From assembly GCA_016789005.1 (NCBI GenBank), contig JAEURA010000056.1:1-35178 (forward strand): 35,178 bases of DNA, in the 5' to 3' direction. Below the pieces are notes generated by a model that was not told the DNA's origin, searched no databases, and saw nothing but the letters and a program-made list of their open reading frames with translations. Every line of letters starts with the position of its first letter. Position 1 is the stretch's first letter. The stretch is from Anaerolineae bacterium. Lineage in GTDB: Bacteria; Chloroflexota; Anaerolineae; Aggregatilineales; Phototrophicaceae. This document shows, piece after piece, positions 23,983 through 32,666 of this stretch. The translations under genes were made by a program, and so were the position numbers.

Positions 23983-24981
23983 TCACTGCTTGCGGAAATT
24001 CGTCCCCAGGGCGGAGGGCGGCGAAACGTTCAGCCGGCGGATCAGCGCATTGACCGCCCGCCGCTGGTCTTCCGGCAGCGCCGAAAGCCGCCGCCGCACC
24101 CATTCCGTGCTGCCAAAATTGACCAGCAGCAGGGTCAGGATCATCAGCGGGAACGGGGCGACCTGAAGCACCTGCGACGGAATGCCGGTCAGCACCGGCT
24201 GAAGCACCAGGCTGAGCCACTGCAAGAGCGCGAAGAAATACGCCCCGGTGGCAGCGCGCAGCGGGTTCCACCCGCCGAAGATGGTGATCGCCAGCGCGAT
24301 CCAGCCGATGCCGTCCAGCCCGCTGATCGTCCCCTGCCAGCCGGCTTTGATGCTCAGCGAGTAGGCGGGACCCGCCAGCCCGACCAGCGCGCCGCCCAGG
24401 ATGGTGTAAAAGTAGCGCTGGCGGTTGACATCGACGCCGCGCACATACGCCGACGCCGGTTTTTCGCCCACCCCTTGCAGCACCAGCCCCGGCGTGGTGC
24501 GGAACAGCCACAGATAGGTGACGGCGATCAGGATGAAGCTGAGATAGACCACCAGATCGTGGTCGAAGAACAGCGGACCCACGACCGGGATGTCGCTGAG
24601 CAGCGGGATCGGAGCGGGCGGCACGCGCGGACCATTCTGCCCGGTGAAAGGGCTGCCCAGGTAGTACGCCAGATCGCGCGTCATCAGCGCCAGCACGAAG
24701 CCGATCGCCACCTGCGACTGGCGCAGCGTGATGCTGCTGAAGGCGACCAGCGCGCCGACCAGCGCGCCGATCAGCATCCCCGCCGCGAAGCCCAGGATGA
24801 CGCTGCCGGTGGTCGCCGCGACGGCGAAGCCGGACATCGCCGTCAGCAGGATCATGCCGTTGACCGAGAGGTTGATCACCCCGGCGCGTTCGGTGAGCGT
24901 TTCGCCGAGCACGGCGAAGACGATGGGCGAGGCGGTGGCGATCACGCCCGCCAGACCGATGATCAGTTGATCGAATTCCAT
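23983..24981 (-). CDS. Nucleoside-type ABC transporter permease (second subunit)
   Basis: 332 aa with about eight to nine membrane helices. BPD_transp_2 family, close to the NupQ/YufQ type: FAVLGETLTERAGVINLSVNGMI (the usual E-R-x-G-x-x-N-L motif), GFAAGMLIGALVGALVAF, VGEKPASAYVRGVDVNRQRY (the coupling region contacting the ATPase) and LDGIGWIALAITIFGGWNP. The ATG has AGAGGG about 6 nt upstream. It is the last gene of the purine transport cluster but is separated from its partner permease by 415 bp of repeats, so it may depend on read-through. No terminator was found after the stop. Confidence 0.93.
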   Translation of the reverse strand: MEFDQLIIGLAGVIATASPIVFAVLGETLTERAGVINLSVNGMILLTAMSGFAVAATTGSVILGFAAGMLIGALVGALVAFSSITLRQSQVAIGFVLALMTRDLAYYLGSPFTGQNGPRVPPAPIPLLSDIPVVGPLFFDHDLVVYLSFILIAVTYLWLFRTTPGLVLQGVGEKPASAYVRGVDVNRQRYFYTILGGALVGLAGPAYSLSIKAGWQGTISGLDGIGWIALAITIFGGWNPLRAATGAYFFALLQWLSLVLQPVLTGIPSQVLQVAPFPLMILTLLLVNFGSTEWVRRRLSALPEDQRRAVNALIRRLNVSPPSALGTNFRKQ

Positions 24982-25044
24982 GTCGCGCCCTCTGCACTGA
25001 CAACCCAGCCGAACCTAAAGTCGAATCTCGAAACAATTCAATGT

Positions 25045-25111
25045 CCTCACCCCTGCTGCGCTTCGCTTAGCTTCCCCTCTCCATCTTCATGGAGAGGGGT
25101 CGGGGGTGAGG
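25045..25111. repeat. CCTCACCCC palindrome
   Basis: CCTCACCCC at the left and GGGGGTGAGG at the right enclose CCCCTCTCC/GGAGAGGGG. A related shape recurs at 25326-25364 (TTGGGGGTGAGG) within the neighbouring element. No coding content. Confidence 0.6.
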
Positions 25112-25139
25112 TGTTTCGTGGCTGATCTTCGATTACTGG

Positions 25140-25245
25140 CTTAAGTACGTTCTCGAAAGACATCCACAAGCGGGAGACCCGGCGGGTCTCCCCTACCACC
25201 AACCTGCCGTAGGGGCGAGCCGCCGGCTCGCCCGTGATACGAGTC
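25140..25245 (+). repeat. Twin-hairpin dispersed repeat, copy B
   Basis: Head CTTAAGTACGTTCTCGAAAG and CCACAAGCGGGAG, hairpin ending GGTCTCCCCTAC, a 12-nt centre, GTAGGGGCGAGCC with its hairpin, and the end GATACGAG. Same order as copies A and C, so it is a defined unit rather than random palindromes. Confidence 0.75.
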
Positions 25246-25393
25246 TCAGTGAATCACGAAAGTGCGCCCCTATCCCTAGACCCCCCCCATTGCATGGAGA
25301 GGGGGCTTTCCTGACCCGTTGTGCGCCCCTTCTCCACTGCGTGGAGACGGGGTTGGGGGTGAGGATGTTGAAACTCGTGATTCACTGAGCCTC
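25241..25393. repeat. Element with 19-bp inverted ends inside the transporter operon
   Basis: GAGTCTCAGTGAATCACGA at 25241-25259 matches the reverse complement of 25375-25393 at 18 of 19 bases. Two C-rich/G-rich hairpins lie inside (around 25281-25306 and 25326-25364). It ends 3 nt after the stop of the upstream permease gene. Together with the two preceding repeats it fills the 24982-25396 gap, which holds no gene. Confidence 0.7.
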
Positions 25394-25396
25394 ACC

Positions 25397-26437
25397 TCAG
25401 CCGCGCTCGCGGAGCCGCTGGCGCACCCCGTCGATGATCAGCACGAACAGCACCAGCGCCCCTTGCAGCACGCCCGCCAGCGATGAATCCAGCCGCAGTT
25501 GAATCGGCAGTTGAATGCTGCCGACGATCAGCGCGGCGTAGAACAGCGCGACCGGGATCGCCCAGATGACCTGATAGTTGATCAGCATGGCGACCAGCAG
25601 CCCCAGGAAGCCGTAGCCGCTGGAGATGGATGGGATCAGCCTGTTGTACACTGCCGTCACCTGCACCGCGCCCGCCAGCCCCGCCAGCAGCCCGCACAGC
25701 ACGAACGCCACCAGCGTATAGCGCGAGGTGGGGATGCCCAGCACGAACGAGGCGCGCGCGTTGCGCCCGGTCGCCTTCAGCTTCAGCCCGATGTACGTCC
25801 CGCGCAGCAGGATGTAGACCAGGGCGACGCCGAGCAGGCTGAGCACGACCGCCCACGCGCTGATGCGCATGTCCGGCAGCTGGGGCAGCGCGAATTCCGG
25901 CGGAAGCGGCTCAGTCCCGCTCATCGAGCCGACGCCGGGACGCCGCCAGGGACCGAAGATCAGCCAGATGGTCGCCGAGGTTGCCACGAAGTTCAGCCCC
26001 AAGCCGCTGAAGATCTCGTTGACCCCGCCGTAAATCTTGAGCAGCCCCGCCAGCGCCGCCCACAGCCCTCCGCCGATCATGCCGGCGACCATGCCGACCA
26101 GGATCGCCACGCCGGGCGGCGCGCCGCTGTCCACGAACAGGCGCAGCGCCCCGACGGTGAAGATCGCCCCCAGGGTGATCTGCCCCTCAATGCCGATGTT
26201 CCACAGCCCCGCGGCAAAGGTGATCAGCAGACCCGATGTCGCCAGCAGCAGCGGCACCGCGGTGGCGATCACGTCGACGATCTTGCGCGTCGAGCCGAAC
26301 GCCCCGGTGATCAGCAGGCTGATCGCCTGAAAAGGCGGCGCGCCCGTCGCCAGCAGGATGAGCGCCACAAACGCCAGCGCCAGCCCTATCCCGATCAGCC
26401 GCGCGCCCAACCCGACAACCCTGGCGTTCTTCAACAT
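25397..26437 (-). CDS. Nucleoside-type ABC transporter permease (first subunit)
   Basis: 346 aa with eight to ten membrane helices. BPD_transp_2 family, NupP/YufP type: LIGIGLALAFVALILLATG, LITFAAGLWNIGIEGQITLGAIF (the family N-I-G-x-E-G-Q motif), GVNEIFSGLGLNFVA, ATGRNARASFVLGIPTSRYT (coupling loop) and GFLGLLVAMLINYQVIWAIP. GGAGAG lies 6 nt before the ATG. It starts 46 bp after the ATPase gene and should pair with the permease at 23983-24981 to form the membrane channel. Confidence 0.94.
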   Translation of the reverse strand: MLKNARVVGLGARLIGIGLALAFVALILLATGAPPFQAISLLITGAFGSTRKIVDVIATAVPLLLATSGLLITFAAGLWNIGIEGQITLGAIFTVGALRLFVDSGAPPGVAILVGMVAGMIGGGLWAALAGLLKIYGGVNEIFSGLGLNFVATSATIWLIFGPWRRPGVGSMSGTEPLPPEFALPQLPDMRISAWAVVLSLLGVALVYILLRGTYIGLKLKATGRNARASFVLGIPTSRYTLVAFVLCGLLAGLAGAVQVTAVYNRLIPSISSGYGFLGLLVAMLINYQVIWAIPVALFYAALIVGSIQLPIQLRLDSSLAGVLQGALVLFVLIIDGVRQRLRERG

Positions 26438-26483
26438 CGTCGTCTCTCCGGGGGTACCAACCCGTCAGGTCTCGTCGCGGGAC

Positions 26484-28001
26484 TCATCGGCTCGGCTCCT
26501 CAGGCAGGCGCATCTCTACGGTGGCGCGCACGGTTTCCAGCGGCACACCGCCGATCAGCAGACCGAGTTCTTCGACGCTGGTCTGCATCGCGGGCAGCGG
26601 AGCCGACGCCTTGCCGGCGAAGAAGACCAGCACGCGGTCGCTGTATTGCAGCACCTCGTCAAGGTCCGACGAGATGAAGAGGATGGCGGTTCCGTCGGCG
26701 CGGGCGCGTTCTTTCAGGCGCTTCCAGATGTATACCGCCGATTCCAGGTCCAGCCCGCGCGTGGGGTGTTCCAGCAGCAGCAGGTGCAGCGGCGCGCTCA
26801 GCAGCGCCAGCAGAGTGCGCTGCTGGTTGCCGCCGCTCAGCGACTCGACGGGGCTTTCCGGGAACCCGCGTATGCTGTACTCGGCGATGCGCTCGACGGC
26901 GGTCTGCTCCGCCTGCTTGTAGTTGATGAAGAAGCCGTGCACCTCGGCGTTGAGCGCGAAGTGCTCGGTCAGCGACAATCCGGCGACCAACCCCTCGGTC
27001 ATACGGTCGGCGGGCATGAATTTCACCCGGCTGCGTAAAAACTGATGATAGGTCGCGTTGTGCAGCGCCCGCCCGCCGAGCGCGATCTCGCCGCCGGTGG
27101 GGCGCAGCAGCCCGGCGCACAGGCGCAGGAGCAGGTCCTGCCCGCTGCCCTCCATGCCCGCCAGCCCGATCACTTCGCCCGCTTTGACCGTCAGATCGAT
27201 GGGTCCGACCTGCAGGCGGGCATCCTCGACCGTCACCCTTTTCAGTTCCAGCAGCGGCGCGGTGGTCGGCGGCGGCTGACGCGGCGGGGTGGGGATTTCA
27301 TAGCCGAACATGGCGCTGATGAAGGTCTCGGTACGGTAGGGCGGCTCGATTTCCGCCACCAGCGCCCCGGCGCGCAGCACCGCCGCCCGGTGGCAAAGCT
27401 GGTACACCTCTTCCAGCTTGTGCGTGACGAAGATGATCGTCCTGCCCTCGGCGGCAAGCTTGCGCAGCGCCGCGAACAGCTTCACCTTCTGCGGCGCGCT
27501 GATGCCGGTCGTCGGCTCGTCCAGGATCAGCACCCGCGCCCCCAGCCAGAGCAGGCGGATCAGTTCAAGCTGCTGGCGCTCGCCAACCGTCAGCGTATCG
27601 ACGTAGGCGTCGGGGTCGAGCGCGAAGCCGAACTGCGTCTCGATCTCCTTCAGCGCCTTGAGCGCCGCCCGGCGGTCGGGGATCAGCCCGCGTCTGCCGC
27701 CGATCAGCAGGTTGTCGAGGACGCGCAGCGGCGGAAAATCGAGCGGGTCCTGATGCAGCATACCGATGCCCTGCTCGATGGCTCCGGCGGGCGACGGGAT
27801 GGTGACGGCGCGCCCGTCGAGCAGGATTTCCCCCTCATCGGAGGTGATGAAGCCGGACAGCACCTTCATCAGCGTGCTCTTGCCTGCGCCGTTTTCGCCG
27901 AGCAGCCCCTGGATGCAGCCGCCGGGGATGGTCAGGTTGATCCCTTTGTTGGCGTGGACGCTGCCAAAACGCTTGTGGATGTTGCGGAATTCGACCTGCA
28001 T
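26484..28001 (-). CDS. Nucleoside/sugar ABC transporter ATPase (two nucleotide-binding domains)
   Basis: 505 aa fused double ATPase of the NupO/RbsA type. First domain (1-240): Walker A GLLGENGAGKST, signature LTVGERQQLEL, Walker B RVLILDEPT. Second domain (250-500): degenerate Walker A GLAGMEGSGQD, signature SLSGGNQQRTLLA, and LLLLEHPTRGLD, where Glu replaces the Walker B Asp. One good and one degenerate site is usual in this family. The ATG at 28001 is chosen because the fold starts there (MQVEFRNIHKRFG); the open frame upstream reads through the 10-bp tandem array and is not coding. It powers the two permeases downstream. Confidence 0.94.
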   Translation of the reverse strand: MQVEFRNIHKRFGSVHANKGINLTIPGGCIQGLLGENGAGKSTLMKVLSGFITSDEGEILLDGRAVTIPSPAGAIEQGIGMLHQDPLDFPPLRVLDNLLIGGRRGLIPDRRAALKALKEIETQFGFALDPDAYVDTLTVGERQQLELIRLLWLGARVLILDEPTTGISAPQKVKLFAALRKLAAEGRTIIFVTHKLEEVYQLCHRAAVLRAGALVAEIEPPYRTETFISAMFGYEIPTPPRQPPPTTAPLLELKRVTVEDARLQVGPIDLTVKAGEVIGLAGMEGSGQDLLLRLCAGLLRPTGGEIALGGRALHNATYHQFLRSRVKFMPADRMTEGLVAGLSLTEHFALNAEVHGFFINYKQAEQTAVERIAEYSIRGFPESPVESLSGGNQQRTLLALLSAPLHLLLLEHPTRGLDLESAVYIWKRLKERARADGTAILFISSDLDEVLQYSDRVLVFFAGKASAPLPAMQTSVEELGLLIGGVPLETVRATVEMRLPEEPSR

Positions 28002-28020
28002 GGGCGCAACCTGTCGCAGC

Positions 28021-28100
28021 TGTCTGATGACGTCGGATGGAGTGGGATGCAGTCCGATCAAGCCCGATGAAACCGGATGAAACCCAATGAAACCGCACGA
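28021..28100 (-). repeat. 10-bp-period tandem array upstream of the ATPase gene
   Basis: Eight consecutive decamers, each with GATG (or one change) at the same place in plus-strand reading; the cleanest units are AACCGGATGA and AGCCCGATGA. It lies 20-100 nt before the ATPase start codon. A period of 10 is not a codon multiple, so it is not coding. One helical turn per unit suggests protein binding or bending, or simple slippage growth. Confidence 0.65.
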
Positions 28101-28176
28101 GGCACAGGTCCCCGGTCTTCGGGCAGTCTGCGCCTCGTGGATTATCCCAGTTCTCGGCAAATTCTGCGAACCCTCA

Positions 28177-28211
28177 CCAGCCTCTTTCGCGCCCGGCGCG
28201 AAAGAGGCTGG
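28177..28211 (-). promoter_or_regulatory. Stem-loop after the binding-protein gene
   Basis: Perfect 16-bp stem (CCAGCCTCTTTCGCGC with its complement) and a 3-nt loop, 17 nt past the stop of the BMP protein gene and before the ATPase gene. No T-run follows on the minus strand, so it is more likely an mRNA-stabilising or attenuating hairpin than a full terminator. Confidence 0.65.
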
Positions 28212-28228
28212 GGGCGAAGGTCAATCGA

Positions 28229-29416
28229 TTATTCCGGGACGCTCTGCCCGTCCATGCCTTCCAGGAGCTGCGGCAGATACCACAGCTGCTCCAGCGTGGC
28301 GGTCTCGCCGTCGGCGATGTACGGCGTGCCGTCCTGCAGGTTGATGGGTCCCGCCCACAGGTCCAGTCCGCCCGCCAGTTCGCTCTTCAGTTCTTCCAGC
28401 GCCGCCGCCGCTTCTTCGCTCAGCGCCGTGCCGGGGATGAAGTAGGTCGAGTTCATCGTCACGTCGTCGTAGTTGGCGTAGTCGGGCTGGGGCCACAGGA
28501 ACTTGGGCGTCCAGGTCCCCGCCTGCATCTCGGTGATTTCCGCCAGGTACATGGGACGCCAGTTGAACACGGCGGAGCCAAGGCAGACATCCGGCGCGAT
28601 CTCGCACGCCAGGTCGTAGTCGTAGGCGACGTTGAAGACGGTCGCGCCCGCTTCAGCCGCAGCATTCGCCTGGACCAGCCCTTCGGTCGTGTCGATGCCG
28701 GAGATGACGACGTCGTAGCCGTTGTTATAGAAGTTGTCGGAAACCAGGGTCGGGTCCGCCGTCACGCCGGGGATGTTGAACCAGAAGCCGATCCAGTCCA
28801 CGCGGAATTCCAGGTCCGCCGCTTCCATGCCGCGCTTCTCGGTCCAGCAGTACTGCGCGCCCAGGAACGCCGATGCCGTCAGACGGCGGGTCTCGTCGTT
28901 GATCAGCGGTCCAAGATAGCCGATCTTGCCGGTCTCAGTGGTCATCGCCGCCGCGCAGCCCGCCACCAGCTTGGTCCATTCCATGCCGGGGAAGGCGTTG
29001 CCCAGGTTGGGCAGGTCCACGAAATTCTCGCCTTCTTCCCAGCGCTGATCGCCGGAGGCATGGATGACCGGGATTTCCGGGTGATTGGTGGCAAAGGTGG
29101 TCGCGCCGTCCTTCATGTCATCCGAATTGAAGATGATCATGTCCGCGCCCTGGTCGAGCAGCTCTTCCGCCAGCTGGTCCGGCGTCGTGCCTTGGCGGTC
29201 GGCGGGATTCACGCGGTCCAGGTAGATCATCTGCGTGTTTTCCAGGTTTTCCGTCACATACACCACGGCGTCGTAGTGCGCCTGGCTCCAGCCGTTATCA
29301 TTGTAGGGTCCAACCATCAACAGCCCGATAACGAACGCATCATCCTGCGCTGCCGCCGGCGAAAGCGCCAGCGCCGCAAGCAGGACGAGCACCAACAGCA
29401 GGGTCAATTTGCGCAT
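28229..29416 (-). CDS. BMP-family (PnrA/BmpA-like) nucleoside substrate-binding protein
   Basis: 395 aa exported binding protein. Signal peptide 1-23 (LLLVLVLLAALALSPAAA|Q), then VIGLLMVGPYNDNGWSQAHYD (the family opening), LLDQGADMIIFNSDDMKDGA, KIGYLGPLINDETRRLTASAFLG (rest interrupted in usual spacing), DVVISGIDTTEGLVQANAAAEAG and the C-terminal GGLDLWAGPINLQDGTPYI. BMP proteins bind purine nucleosides. No lipobox Cys is present, unlike most Gram-positive members. GGAGG is 10 nt before the ATG at 29416. It follows adenine deaminase by 79 bp and precedes the ATPase and permeases of its transporter. Confidence 0.94.
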   Translation of the reverse strand: MRKLTLLLVLVLLAALALSPAAAQDDAFVIGLLMVGPYNDNGWSQAHYDAVVYVTENLENTQMIYLDRVNPADRQGTTPDQLAEELLDQGADMIIFNSDDMKDGATTFATNHPEIPVIHASGDQRWEEGENFVDLPNLGNAFPGMEWTKLVAGCAAAMTTETGKIGYLGPLINDETRRLTASAFLGAQYCWTEKRGMEAADLEFRVDWIGFWFNIPGVTADPTLVSDNFYNNGYDVVISGIDTTEGLVQANAAAEAGATVFNVAYDYDLACEIAPDVCLGSAVFNWRPMYLAEITEMQAGTWTPKFLWPQPDYANYDDVTMNSTYFIPGTALSEEAAAALEELKSELAGGLDLWAGPINLQDGTPYIADGETATLEQLWYLPQLLEGMDGQSVPE

Positions 29417-29495
29417 CGTGGTAATGCCTCCAGTATGCTCGAAACCAATGTGCTGCCTACTGCAACCGCTCACCTACACTTGCACTGCAACCGCT

Positions 29496-31328
29496 CTACT
29501 GCATCACGAGATCGACGAACGCCGGCGGCTGCCCCGGTTTGAGGGCGACCAACCCGCGATTCGATACGTGCAGCTCAACCAGGACGATCAGCGGGATGAG
29601 GCTGAGCGTCATTTCGACGGACGGATGATCGCTGCCCGCCGCCCGGAACGCCGCTTCCAGCGCGTGAAGCTGCCGGGTGACTTCCTGGGCGCTGTCCAGC
29701 GACATCAAGCCCGCCAGCGGCATCGGCAGGAGGGTCACGGCGTCGCCCACGACGACGACCATGCCGCCCCGCGACTCGATCAGGGCGTTCGCCGCCTTGA
29801 CCATCGCGGCGTCGCTGGTTCCCATGACCATCAGGTTATGGCAGTCGTGGGCGACCGTTGACCCGAAGGCGACGTCGTTCTTGAAGCCGATGCCGGTCAC
29901 GAAGCCGAAGCCCTTCAGGGCGTCATCCCCAACTTTTGCCTCGTGCCGGTAGAATACCGCCACTTTTGCCAGGTCGCGCCCGGCGTCGGCATGGAGCGCG
30001 CCATCCACCGCCGGAATCTCCATGAACTCTTCGGTGGTATGCACCTTGCCGGGGTAGATGCGCATCACGCGCGTCTGGGCGACCGCCCCGGCGAAGGGGA
30101 TGCGCAGATCTTCGGCGCGGATCGGCGCGACGTGCACCGAGTTGAGCGCCCAGTCCGGGTACTGGTGCGGCGCGAACTCGACCGCCATGTTGCCCTTTTC
30201 CGCCACCAGCACGCCATCGACGTACACCTGATCGATGACCACCTGTTCCAGGTTGCTCAGGATCAGGATGTCGGCGGCGCGCCCCGGCGAGACCGTGCCG
30301 ATCCAGCGCGCCTTTTCCAGCAGTTGGGCGGCGTTGATGGTCACCATCTGGTAGGCGCGGATGGGGTCCAGCCCTTCCTTGATGGCATCGCGCACCACGC
30401 GGCTGAGGTGCCCATCCTCGACGATGGTCGCCGGCGTCACGTCGTCGGTGATCAGCGTGAAGAAGCGGGTATCGATGTCCGGGTTATCGAGGACGGCGCG
30501 GATCGTCTGGGGCATGTCCAGCCAGGCGGTGCCGTAGCGCTGCTGGGCATAACAGCCCAGTTCTACGCGGCGCATCGCCTCTTCGGCGGTGGTGGCTTCG
30601 TGGCAGCCGGCGATGCCCGCCGCGACGAACGCCTGCAAGCCCATCTTGATCTCCGGGCTGGAATAGTGCCCGGTCAGCACCTTGCCTTCGCGCAGCGACG
30701 CCTGGGTGATGGCATGCACGCCCGGATCGCCATAGATCAATCCGGGGAAGTTCATCTGCTCGCCCTGAAGCTGCGCCCAGCCCTGGCGGTAAGCTTCGGT
30801 CACTTCTTTGTCGGTGATGACCGCCCCCGCATCCTCGAAACCGGGGATCGACGGCACGCAGACCGGCATCGCCACCATCACCTTGAGCGGCAGCCCCTGC
30901 GCCGCGTCGTGGAACAGCTCGACGGCGCGCAGACCGAGCACGTTGGTGATCTCGTGGTTGTCGCAGGCGATGGTCGTCGTGCCTTCCGGCAGCACCGCCG
31001 CCGCGAAACTGCGCACATCGATCATGCTGCTTTCGACGTGTTCGTGGGTGTCGATGAACCCCGGCGCGATGTAGCGCCCGGCGGCGTCGACGATCTGGGT
31101 GTGTTCATCGACCAGCACGTGTGACGAGTCGCCAACCAGACAGATAATCCCTTCGCGCACGACAACATCGACGCCATCCTGAATGCGCCCGACGTTGACG
31201 TTCACCAGCCGACCGTTGCGGATGATCAGGTCGGCGGGTTCGCGACCCATAGCGGTCGCCACAACCTGGAGCGTCACTTCGTGCAGGGGGCGGCTTTTGT
31301 GGACGTAGCCTTTGGTGGTGGGTGTCAT
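29496..31328 (-). CDS. ade: Adenine deaminase
   Basis: 610 aa amidohydrolase converting adenine to hypoxanthine and ammonia. Metal and substrate motifs: [13 protein letters not shown] with H95-x-H97, [55 protein letters not shown], and the Ade C-terminal block [18 protein letters not shown] and [11 protein letters not shown]. Some usual residues differ (H-E-H for H-L-H, GHYSSPE for GHAPGL), so the true substrate might be a related 6-aminopurine. The start at 31328 is chosen because a family-like N terminus begins there; the upstream extension is AT-rich. It leads the nucleoside transporter genes, fitting uptake followed by purine salvage. Confidence 0.9.
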   Translation of the reverse strand: MTPTTKGYVHKSRPLHEVTLQVVATAMGREPADLIIRNGRLVNVNVGRIQDGVDVVVREGIICLVGDSSHVLVDEHTQIVDAAGRYIAPGFIDTHEHVESSMIDVRSFAAAVLPEGTTTIACDNHEITNVLGLRAVELFHDAAQGLPLKVMVAMPVCVPSIPGFEDAGAVITDKEVTEAYRQGWAQLQGEQMNFPGLIYGDPGVHAITQASLREGKVLTGHYSSPEIKMGLQAFVAAGIAGCHEATTAEEAMRRVELGCYAQQRYGTAWLDMPQTIRAVLDNPDIDTRFFTLITDDVTPATIVEDGHLSRVVRDAIKEGLDPIRAYQMVTINAAQLLEKARWIGTVSPGRAADILILSNLEQVVIDQVYVDGVLVAEKGNMAVEFAPHQYPDWALNSVHVAPIRAEDLRIPFAGAVAQTRVMRIYPGKVHTTEEFMEIPAVDGALHADAGRDLAKVAVFYRHEAKVGDDALKGFGFVTGIGFKNDVAFGSTVAHDCHNLMVMGTSDAAMVKAANALIESRGGMVVVVGDAVTLLPMPLAGLMSLDSAQEVTRQLHALEAAFRAAGSDHPSVEMTLSLIPLIVLVELHVSNRGLVALKPGQPPAFVDLVMQ

Positions 31329-31433
31329 ATCAGCGAGTTCCCTCAACGTTTTTGGAGACCGGGTAAACTGCCGATTCCAGCGCATCATTCTGACAAATTG
31401 TGGAAATGTGTTAAAAGAGCCTTTTTTCACGAA

Positions 31434-31498
31434 TTCGCACCAGATGCGCTTGTGCGAAGTGAATAATCGACAGCATCTTGATTATAACGCGAGTGACT
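31434..31498. promoter_or_regulatory. Divergent control region: TATAAT box and inverted repeat
   Basis: On the minus strand a perfect TATAAT at 31496-31491 (weak -35) would serve the adenine deaminase operon, starting near 31484. The overlapping TATAAC on the plus strand (31493-31498) could serve the aldo/keto reductase. Just inside the deaminase leader, TTCGCAC and GTGCGAA form 7-bp perfect arms 11 nt apart (31434-31458), a possible operator. No purine riboswitch-like sequence was recognised in the 265-bp gap. Confidence 0.4.
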
Positions 31499-31593
31499 TT
31501 CCACTGCGAAGCAAGCGCGTCTGGCGGTCGAAGGACTGGGGCATTTCGGTTAAACTCAACAACATCATCGACAAATCTGAGGGAGTCACAGCG

Positions 31594-32604
31594 ATGGAAT
31601 TCCGAAGGTTGGGAAAATCTGGTCTGAAGGTCAGCGCCCTGTCTTACGGCGCATGGGTCACGTTCGGCACGCAGCTTGACGTGGATGCGGCGCTGGCGCT
31701 GATGAGCGCCGCCTATGAGCGCGGCTGCAACTTCTTCGACAACGCCGAAGTCTACGCCAGAGGGCAGGCGGAGACGATCATGGGCGCGGCGCTGAAGAAA
31801 TCGGGCTGGCGGCGCGACAGCTACATCGTCTCCAGCAAAGTGTTCGGCGGCGCGCTGGAAAACCCCTCGCCGATTCAGCGCGGCTTGTCGCGCAAACACA
31901 TTTATGAGGCGTGTTATCAGGCAATTGAGCGCCTGCAGAGCGGCTACCTCGATCTCTATTTCTGCCACCGCCCCGACCGCGAAGTGCCGATCGAAGAGGT
32001 CGTCCGCGCCATGACCGAGCTGATCCAGCGCGGCGACGTGCTGTACTGGGGCACCAGCGAATGGTCGGCGACGGAACTGATGGAAGCCTACGCCGTCGCC
32101 CGGCAGTACGGATTGATCCCTCCGACGATGGAACAGCCGGAGTACAATATGTTTCATCGCTACCGCGTCGAGGTCGAGTACCGGCGGCTGTATCTGCCGG
32201 AGACCATCGGGCTGGGGACGACCATCTGGTCGCCGCTGGCGAGCGGGCTGCTGACCGGCAAGTACAACGACGGCATCCCCTCCGACAGCCGCTTCAACCT
32301 GCCCGGCTACGAGTGGCTGAAGGCGCAGACTGAATCGCCCGACTGGGAGGATACCATCGCCAAGGTGCGGGCGCTCGCCGCCCTTGCCGCCGAAGTCGGC
32401 GCGACCCTGCCGCAGTTTGCGCTCGCCTGGTGTCTGACGAATCCCAACGTCAGCACGGTGATCACCGGCGCGTCCAGGCTGGCGCAGCTGACGGAAAACT
32501 TCGCAGCCCTCGACGTGCTGCCCAGGCTGACGCCGGATGTCGTGGCGCAGGTCGAGGCTGTTCTGGGCAACAAGGAAAACAGCTACTACGGATCGAGCGA
32601 GTAG
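31594..32604 (+). CDS. Aldo/keto reductase (Kv-beta-like)
   Basis: 336 aa NADPH-dependent reductase. Tetrad D49 and Y54 ([11 protein letters not shown]), K82 (VSSKVFGG), H125 (LYFCHRPD). Also [20 protein letters not shown] and [15 protein letters not shown] for cofactor binding. It is close in layout to potassium-channel beta-subunit reductases (AKR6). GGGAG is 8 nt before the ATG. It heads a three-gene unit with an NAD-dependent epimerase (62 bp later) and a histidine kinase. It shares GLSRKHI and FCHRPD with the reductase at 14341-15285, so the two are probably paralogues. Confidence 0.94.
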   Translation: MEFRRLGKSGLKVSALSYGAWVTFGTQLDVDAALALMSAAYERGCNFFDNAEVYARGQAETIMGAALKKSGWRRDSYIVSSKVFGGALENPSPIQRGLSRKHIYEACYQAIERLQSGYLDLYFCHRPDREVPIEEVVRAMTELIQRGDVLYWGTSEWSATELMEAYAVARQYGLIPPTMEQPEYNMFHRYRVEVEYRRLYLPETIGLGTTIWSPLASGLLTGKYNDGIPSDSRFNLPGYEWLKAQTESPDWEDTIAKVRALAALAAEVGATLPQFALAWCLTNPNVSTVITGASRLAQLTENFAALDVLPRLTPDVVAQVEAVLGNKENSYYGSSE

Positions 32605-32666
32605 CACAGCGTCCTCGGTGTGTGGGGGCGATGTTCCCCCGGCATCTGCCAGAAAGGCGAACCGCA

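Noticed and set aside
23843..25036. 397-codon minus-strand frame overlapping the second permease
   Set aside because: Out-of-frame translation of the permease; no hydrophobic helices, unlike the true frame.
28021..28100. 10-bp array as a CRISPR or as coding N-terminal extension of the ATPase
   Set aside because: Units are too short and lack spacers for CRISPR. The period of 10 is not a codon multiple and the ATPase fold begins at the ATG at 28001.
31329..31593. Purine riboswitch upstream of adenine deaminase
   Set aside because: I looked for the conserved loop-loop and junction pattern on the minus strand and did not find it. A covariance search would be needed to exclude a divergent form.
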